DNA from: Delphinus delphis
Lineage: Eukaryota; Chordata; Mammalia; Artiodactyla; Delphinidae
Direction of reading: 5' to 3'
Assembly (NCBI RefSeq): GCF_949987515.2
Contig: NC_082696.1
Coordinates: 62,566,447-62,630,446, forward strand
DNA length: 64,000 nt
Made by a program: the position numbers and the translations under genes. Under the pieces are notes generated by a model, which did not search any database, had not been told where the DNA came from, and worked only from the letters and a program-made list of their open reading frames with translations. This document shows positions 58,612-64,000 of this stretch, in pieces. Each line of letters opens with the position of its first letter. Position 1 is the first letter of the stretch.

Positions 58612-59424
58612 TTTGTGTTTGTATTTTTTACAGATTTTTTTCCTGTAATTGATACCTCATCTTATAGCGTTGTGGTCAGTTAAGATACTTGATACAATTT
58701 CAGTTTTCATAAATTTACCAAGGCATGATTTGTGACCCAAGATATCATCTATCCTGGGGAGTGTTCTGTGAGCACTTGAGGCGAAAGTGTATTCTGTTGT
58801 TTTTGGATGGAATGTCCTATAAATATCAATTAAGTCCATCTTGTCTAATCAGTCATTTAAAACTTGTTGTTTCCTTATATATTTTCATTTTGGATGATCT
58901 GTCCATTGGTGAAAGTGAGGTGTTAAAGTCCCCTACTATGATTGTGTTACTGTAGATTTCCCATTTTATGGCTGTTAGCATTTGCCTCATGTATTGAGGT
59001 GCTCCTATGTTGGGTGCATAAATATTTACAATTGTTATATCTTCTTCTTGGATTTATCCCTTGATCATTATGTAGTGTCCTTCTTTGTCTCTTGTAACAG
59101 TCTTTATATTAAAGTCTATTTTGTCTGATATGAGAATTGCTATTCCAGCTTTCTTTTTATTTCCATTTGCATGGAATATCTTTTTCCAGCCCCCTTCACT
59201 TTCAGTCTGTGTTTGTCCCTAGGTCTGAAGTGGGTCTCTTGTAGATAGCATATATATCGGTCTTTTTTTTGTATCCATTCAGCCAGTCCGTATCTTTTGG
59301 TTGGAACATTTAATCCACCTAAATAAGGTAATTATCGATATGTATGTTCCTATTACCATTTTCTTAATTGTTTGGGGTTTGTTTTTGTAGGTCTTTTCCT
59401 TCTCTTGTGTTTCCTGCCTAGAGA

Positions 59425-60300
59425 AGTTCCTTTAGCGTTTGTTGTAAAGCTGGTTTGGTGGTCCTGAATTTTCTTAACTTTTGCTTGTCTGTAAAGGTTT
59501 TAATTTCTCTGTCAAATCTGAATGAGATCCTTGCTGGATAGAGTAATCTTGGTTGTAGTATTTGCGCTTTCATCATTTTAAATATGTCCTTCCACTCCCT
59601 TCTGGCTTGCAGAGTTTCTGCTGAAAGATCAGCTGTTAAGCTTATGGGGTTTCCCTTTTATGTTATTTGTTGTTTTTCCCTTGCTGCTTTTAAGATTTTT
59701 CTTTGAATTTAATTATTGATAGTTTGATTAATGTGTGTCTTGTTGTGTTTCTCCTTGGATTTATCCTGTATGGGACTCTCTGCACTTCCTGGGCTTGATT
59801 GACTATTTCCTTTCCCATGTTAAGGAAGTTTTCAAGTATAATCTCTTCAAATATTTTCTCAGACCCTGGGACCCCTATAATTCGAATGTTGGTGGGTTTA
59901 ATGTTGTCCCAGAGGTCTCTGAGACTGTCCTCAATTCTTTTCATTCTTTTTTCTTTATTCTGCTCTGCAGTAGTTATTTCCACTTTTTTATCTTCCAGGT
60001 CACTTATCTGTTCTTCTGCCTCAGTTATTCTACTATTGATTCCTTCCAGAGAATTTTAACTTCATTTATTATTTATCATTGTTTGTTTGTATTATTCATC
60101 ATTGTTTGTTTGCTCTTTAGTTCTTCTAGGTCCTTGTTAAATGATTCTTGTATTTTCTCCATTCCATTTCCAAGATTTTGGATCATCTTTACTATCATTA
60201 CTCTTAATTCTTTTTCAGGTAGACTGCCTATTTCCTCTTCATTTGTTTGGTCTGGTGGGTTTTTACCTTGCTCCTTCATCTGCTGTGTATTTCTCTGTGG
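59425..60300 (-). pseudogene. L1 ORF1 pseudogene (RNA-binding protein)
   Basis: Would encode the trimeric nucleic-acid-binding protein of the L1 particle. The first open part starts with an in-frame ATG at 60279 (MKEQGKNPPDQTNEEEIG). In-frame codons just upstream read QRNTQQ, which in related L1s belong to the ORF1 N-terminus, so the original start codon seems lost. Next come coiled-coil-type residues (EKIQESFNKDLEELKSKQ) and, after a frame break, the RRM/CTD part (DNIKPTNIRIIGVPGSEKI; RINPRRNTTRHTLIKLS). A 23-bp tandem duplication (about 60075-60120) shifts the frame exactly where the first open part ends. Confidence 0.92.
60075..60120. repeat. 23-bp tandem duplication in L1 ORF1
   Basis: ATCATTGTTTGTTTG starts at 60075 and again at 60098. 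The period, 23, is not a multiple of three. Confidence 0.88.
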
Positions 60301-60950
60301 GCAGATAGGGAAGGAGTCCCCTCTCCTCGCACACCCTGAAACAATGTTCTCTTTACTGTTAGGCAGGTCTAGAGTTTTTCTTCCCTCCCGGCTAGCTGTG
60401 GCACACTGGCCCCCTTCAGGCTGTGTTCACACAGGCAACCCCAGTCCTCTTCCAGCGATCTGACCTCTGAAGCCTGAGTGTCAGCTCCCAGCCCCCACCC
60501 ACCACAGCAGGTGAGCAGAGAAACCTCTCGGGCTGGTGAGTGCTGGCTGACACCGATCCTCTGTGCAGGAATCTCTCCGCTTTGCTCTCTGCTCCCATTG
60601 CTGTGCTCTCCTCCGTGGCTCCGAAGCTTCCCCCCTACCTGCCCCCCACCCCCACCATCTCCACCAGTGGAGGAGCTTCCTGGTGTGTGGAAACTTTTCC
60701 GCCTTCACAGCTCCCTTGCAGAGGTGCAGGTCCCGTTCCTATTCTTTTGTCTCTATTTTTTTCTTTTTCCTTTTGCCCTACCTAGGTACGTTGGTATTTT
60801 CTTGCCTTTTGGGAAGTCTGAGGTCTTCTGCCAGCATTCAGTAGGTGTTCTGTCGGAGTTGTTCCACATGTAGGTGTATTTTTGATGTATTTGTGGGGAG
60901 GAAGGTGATCTCCATGTATTACTCCTTCGCCATCTTGAAGGTCCCCCAGA

Positions 60951-61765
60951 ACATTATAATTCTTAACTGCGTTATTTTTCCCTCATGGTCTGGAAGTTTT
61001 ACATCTAACTTGTATTGCATTCAAATTTAATTTGAAGTTTAAAAAAGAGCTGGAATGTAAATATTTATATCTAAGTTTCTCTAATTATGAACACTGAAGT
61101 TATATCCTGTTTTTAAATATCTTGTAGGGTAAAATTAGAAATTTATCATCTTTTGTGTTGCTAAATTTTAAAGGTCCCAGGAATGTGCAGATTTTAAGCA
61201 CAGGTATTATTTTTATTATTTCACTATGTGACAGGCATTTGTCTTATTTTAGTTTTACCTCCATTGAGAATATCCTATACAAAGTATTATCACTTGTTAT
61301 TCTTTCCACCTGACAGAGCTGTAATAGTACTTCTCTGCAAGATTAATGCTTATATCTAATGCTTGTATAATGTTATATCTAACATCATTCCATATGGAAT
61401 ATATGCATAATTTGGAAAGAGTTTTCAATACTTTGCTCATTTCGAAAATGGAGAAAGACAGTGTATTCAATCTCCTAGCTGTTCTAGTTCCATATTTATT
61501 TTGTCTATCATTTATTCTTCAAAGTATGATCACTTATAGGTTGTTGTTTGTTATATGATTAAATAAATTTACGTGATTGCAGGTATAATCTGGATTGGTA
61601 AAATGGGATTAGAAGTTTTGGTGTGGGTATGGACAATATTATGCAATAATTTATATGTGGTTAGAAGACAGAAGGACTCCAGGAAGAATCAAGAAATTTC
61701 AAGTATTTCTGATTTGTACTCTCTTATCAAAAGTAAAGTCAGAATCCAAGAGTTTCAGCTAAGTA
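60951..61765. other. AT-rich noncoding DNA, nothing recognised
   Basis: Flank of the L1 5' end. Short open frames only; none has a recognisable domain. Confidence 0.45.
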
Positions 61766-61769
61766 CGAT

Positions 61770-62060
61770 TGGCTCCACATTGCATACAGAATAAAATCCT
61801 TCTAAGTCTGACTTGTGACTTCTGACTTTGACTATGAGGATAGTCTTAGAATTCAGGATTGTCTTATCTGAAACCAAGCTCCCACCAAATTTGACTTCTC
61901 TCAACTGAAAACTGACCTCATTTTCTCACTGACTGCTTTTCCCAAGTTTTCTGATTTGAATGTTTTACTTCCTCCTCTCTCTTTAACAGTGCTCATTTTT
62001 AAATCTAGCTAAAATTCCATGTCCTAACTAATGCCTTCTGTAAACACATTATTTGTAGAT
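61770..62060 (+). mobile_element. L2 LINE fragment
   Basis: TTGCATACAGAATAAAATCCTTCTAAG, CAAGCTCCCACCAAATTTGACTTCTC, TTTCCCAAGTTTTCTG and AAATTCCATGTCCTAACTAATGCCTTCTG recall the L2 ORF2/3' pattern ('tgcaggataaagtccaaactcctta...aaatgtcacctcctctgtgaagcctt'). Highly diverged. Confidence 0.5.
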
Positions 62061-62119
62061 GATCTTATTCTCCTCCAAGCTCTGATATGTGTCCAAACCA
62101 GTTTTTAACTGATTATGAA

Positions 62120-62282
62120 TTAAAGTTTTTATTGAGATAATTGTAGATTCGCCTACAATTAAAATAAATAATAGAGAGAGATCACACTGAGAATTGGCAT
62201 TGATAATACTCCACTGATCTTATTCAGAGTTCCTTTATTTAACTTGTATTCATTTGTGTGTATGTATGTGTGTGTGTGTGAC
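62120..62282 (-). mobile_element. old L1M 3' UTR fragment, minus strand
   Basis: AAAGTTTTTATTGAGATAATTGTAGATTCGCCTACAATTAAAATAAATAATAGAGAGAGATC followed by CCACTGATCTTATTCAGAGTTCC and a GT run at 62255-62281 matches the reverse complement of an old L1 3' UTR. An internal part is deleted. Confidence 0.7.
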
Positions 62283-64000
62283 TTTTAACTTTACTTGTCT
62301 CCGATATTGCTTACTACTTAAATATCATCTTTCTCTCTCCATATAGATTATGGCATTTGGGACCTAGGGTTATGCTATCTTTTTTTTAGGTAACTGACAC
62401 TGCATTCAGACACATTACTTTATAAACAAAATTCTTGTAATAAATAATATTGATTGATTGGTCAGGTAACGGGCTGATTATTTTCCTTCATTTCTCTACG
62501 TGTTTGAGCTTTGGAGATAGAGGCCACTATTATTTCTTTCTCAGGCAGTGATCCTCAACTATATATGAGAAAACTATAAAAATCAGTGAGGATACTTTTC
62601 AGTAATACCTTTTCTCAATTTGGAGTTCCTGATTTAGTAGCTATGGGGTTAGTTCTGAGAAACTGTGATTCTCTAGGTGTGTCTATTGAGAGTCTGGCTT
62701 TGGCCATACAGCCCTAAGCCATCTGCTTTTATATCAGAATACTCTTTAGAGATTGAAAAACCAGAAAGAAAGCCTAGCGTGCTTATTTCTAGGATGTGAT
62801 AAAGACAGGATGGTGTAAGTGAAGTGAGTGATATGTGAAGGATTACACTATTACAGAAATGTTCTCAATATCTTGAGTTTATCAATGGTATAATTGCTAA
62901 TCCTAAAAAGAGTGCTCCATGTCACCAAAAATTTGAAACTTGTGTATTAATTTATACATGCTCTGTAATTTTCCTTTGATTTATTCTATTCTCCTTCATT
63001 GCACTGGTACAAAGAATATCATGTTCCTACAATCGGGAGTATGAAATCTAAATCAAAAATTAAAACGTAGGATTTTAGTAGGCATATAAAAGAACTCCCT
63101 AACTCTCAAGCTTAAACCACATATTGATTATAAGAAATAAATTACTGAAAATAATTTTTAAAACTGGATTACTTATGGGCATATAAATAAAAATAGCATG
63201 AACATATGAAGTTCGGGGGTGATTGTAGCCTACAAATAGCTTTAATTATTATGACTTTTAACATTTACAAATATTAAATTATTTTGACATTATTAACAAC
63301 TATTTATTAAGGTAAAGGTAAAAATGTAAAATTGAACAAAAAAGTGTTTGACACATATTAATTATATTATAATTATTATTATATCAGTATATAATACACA
63401 ATATACATTATGCTGTTAGCTACATATCATTCAGTTTAGTATATAACTATACATTGTTGTATAAAACCGTATACTGTATGTTATATATATTTATAGCTAT
63501 TATAGATTATTCTAACATAGATTCCTTAGAAGTATAAAAGATATATAAATTAGGTACAATAATTATCCTTATAAGTAATACATCATTTTGTAAGTTGGAA
63601 AATTTGAAATCCTTGACAAAGTGTCCCCTAGATCAAACTTGGAAAATCCATAGTAGAAATAACAGAGATTTTTAGGACTTTTCAATGATTAAGTGATTTT
63701 TAAGTGAGATTTGATATGTAATTACATGTATTTAAGTTATTCTAGCAATGCAGGAACAAAGAGTAGTAGAATGTAAATATAGGAGTCATCTGTTTTTATT
63801 TCTTTAATAAAATTTTTATGTTATTTAATTTATGTTATTTATTTTATGTTATTTAATTATTTAATTGAGAAATGTAAACACATTTTTTTCAATGTTTCAA
63901 TGTTGCTTCAAAAGAAGGAAAAGTTTTGGTGGGGGGAAAAAAGAGATACTTGCTTTGAATTGTTTGAGTAAAATCAAAATAACACATCTAGTTCTCTGAA
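62283..64000. other. very AT-rich noncoding DNA, nothing recognised
   Basis: 63.2-63.6 kb is extremely AT-rich (TATA/ATTA text) and 63810-63865 holds an imperfect TTTATGTTATTTAAT tandem. No gene or transposon recognised. Confidence 0.5.

Larger units (their letters stand above)
55360..59359 (-). pseudogene. L1 ORF2 pseudogene (endonuclease/reverse transcriptase)
   Basis: Would encode the L1 protein that nicks the target and copies RNA into DNA. The ATG is at 59357-59359 (MVIGTYISIITL, then a frameshift). Pieces in order: endonuclease (58657-58839, with its TDHNAI end, canonically SDH); the region interrupted by the SINE (58420-58611); reverse transcriptase with [16 protein letters not shown] (57572-57874), [19 protein letters not shown] (57113-57382) and the active-site FADD motif (about 57070); the [13 protein letters not shown] region; WIGRINTVK (about 56770); and the C-terminal cysteine motif [14 protein letters not shown] (about 55750). 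It ends with YYSAIKGNEIELLVVRWMDL (55407-55598). Several frameshifts and the SINE destroy it. Confidence 0.95.
54985..60950 (-). mobile_element. near full-length L1 retrotransposon, minus strand, inactive
   Basis: An autonomous non-LTR retrotransposon, read right to left. The 5' end is near 60950: GGGGGACCTTCAAGATGGCG-like start, with TACATGTGGAACAACTCCGA and GCTGGCAGAAGACCTCAGAC following. Then come ORF1 (about 60300-59425), ORF2 (59359 to about 55360) and a 3' UTR to about 54985 (reverse complement of TTTATTGGACTATAATTGCT, TCTGCTGTATAACAAAGTGA, CACCCCTCTAGGTGGTCACA). About 6 kb including a 0.2-kb CHR-1 SINE inside ORF2. It belongs to the cetartiodactyl L1 lineage. Both frames are broken, so it cannot move itself. 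No clear target duplication was found. Its GC-rich 5' UTR accounts for the compositional change at 60.3-60.8 kb. Confidence 0.95.

Noticed and set aside
59735..60463. 242-aa plus-strand open frame rich in Phe, Leu and Ser
   Set aside because: It is the antisense of L1 ORF1 and the 5' UTR; its hydrophobic look comes from reading A-rich coding DNA backwards.
60478..60873. 131-aa proline-rich plus-strand frame
   Set aside because: Antisense of the GC-rich L1 5' UTR; no domain and no expression signal.
1..64000. CRISPR array, prophage, operon or other microbial system
   Set aside because: Repeats are SINE/LINE/DNA-transposon and microsatellite types of a mammalian genome; no regularly spaced repeats, operons or long open frames exist.

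Overview
The window is noncoding nuclear DNA of a mammal, almost certainly a cetacean (whale or dolphin). Six copies of a tRNA-derived SINE of the CHR-1 type and two shorter CHR-2-like copies are present. I see no ruminant Bov-tA or BovB repeats and no pig PRE SINEs. The DNA is AT-rich, with islands of higher GC that mostly coincide with transposons. No host protein-coding exon, tRNA, rRNA, CRISPR array or bacterial/viral operon could be supported. Every longer open frame examined is a microsatellite, a SINE or LINE shadow, or a decayed transposase or LINE frame. The piece is intergenic or deep intronic.

Layout. 1-8.2 kb: a compound CT/CA microsatellite, a CHR-1 SINE inside an older repeat, a MER5A-like DNA transposon, old L1 pieces and a CHR-2-like SINE with a duplicated promoter segment. 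8,243-9,535: a full-length mariner with both terminal inverted repeats, a TA target duplication and a broken transposase on the minus strand. 9.7-10 kb: a CHR-1 SINE with an 11-bp target duplication. 10-19 kb: mostly unclassified DNA, including a MIR that carries a partial inverted copy of itself (14,561-14,774). 19-27.2 kb: a mosaic of old L1/HAL1 pieces in both orientations, broken by microsatellites and a CHR-1 SINE. 28.2-31.4 kb: a MER2-like Tigger element, a CHR-1 SINE, an L1 3' fragment and a GC-rich hAT-type element. 31.4-54.9 kb: scattered MIR, L2, MLT1 LTR, CHR-1 and CHR-2 copies in unclassified DNA. About 54,985-60,950: a nearly complete L1 on the minus strand, with 5' UTR, ORF1, ORF2 and 3' UTR, frame-broken and carrying a CHR-1 SINE inside ORF2. 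61-64 kb: L2 and L1 remnants and very AT-rich DNA.

The elements do not form a pathway; they are a layered record of transposition. MIR, L2, MER and MLT1 are the oldest, followed by L1M/HAL1, then the cetartiodactyl L1 and the mariner; CHR SINEs lie on top. The most unusual observations are the discontinuous inverted duplication in the MIR, the short 5' UTR of the L1 joined to ORF1, the mariner active site with Asp-to-Glu at the second catalytic position, and the duplicated promoter segment in the CHR-2-like SINE. No new multi-gene system was found. Family names are from recognition by eye, without a repeat library.
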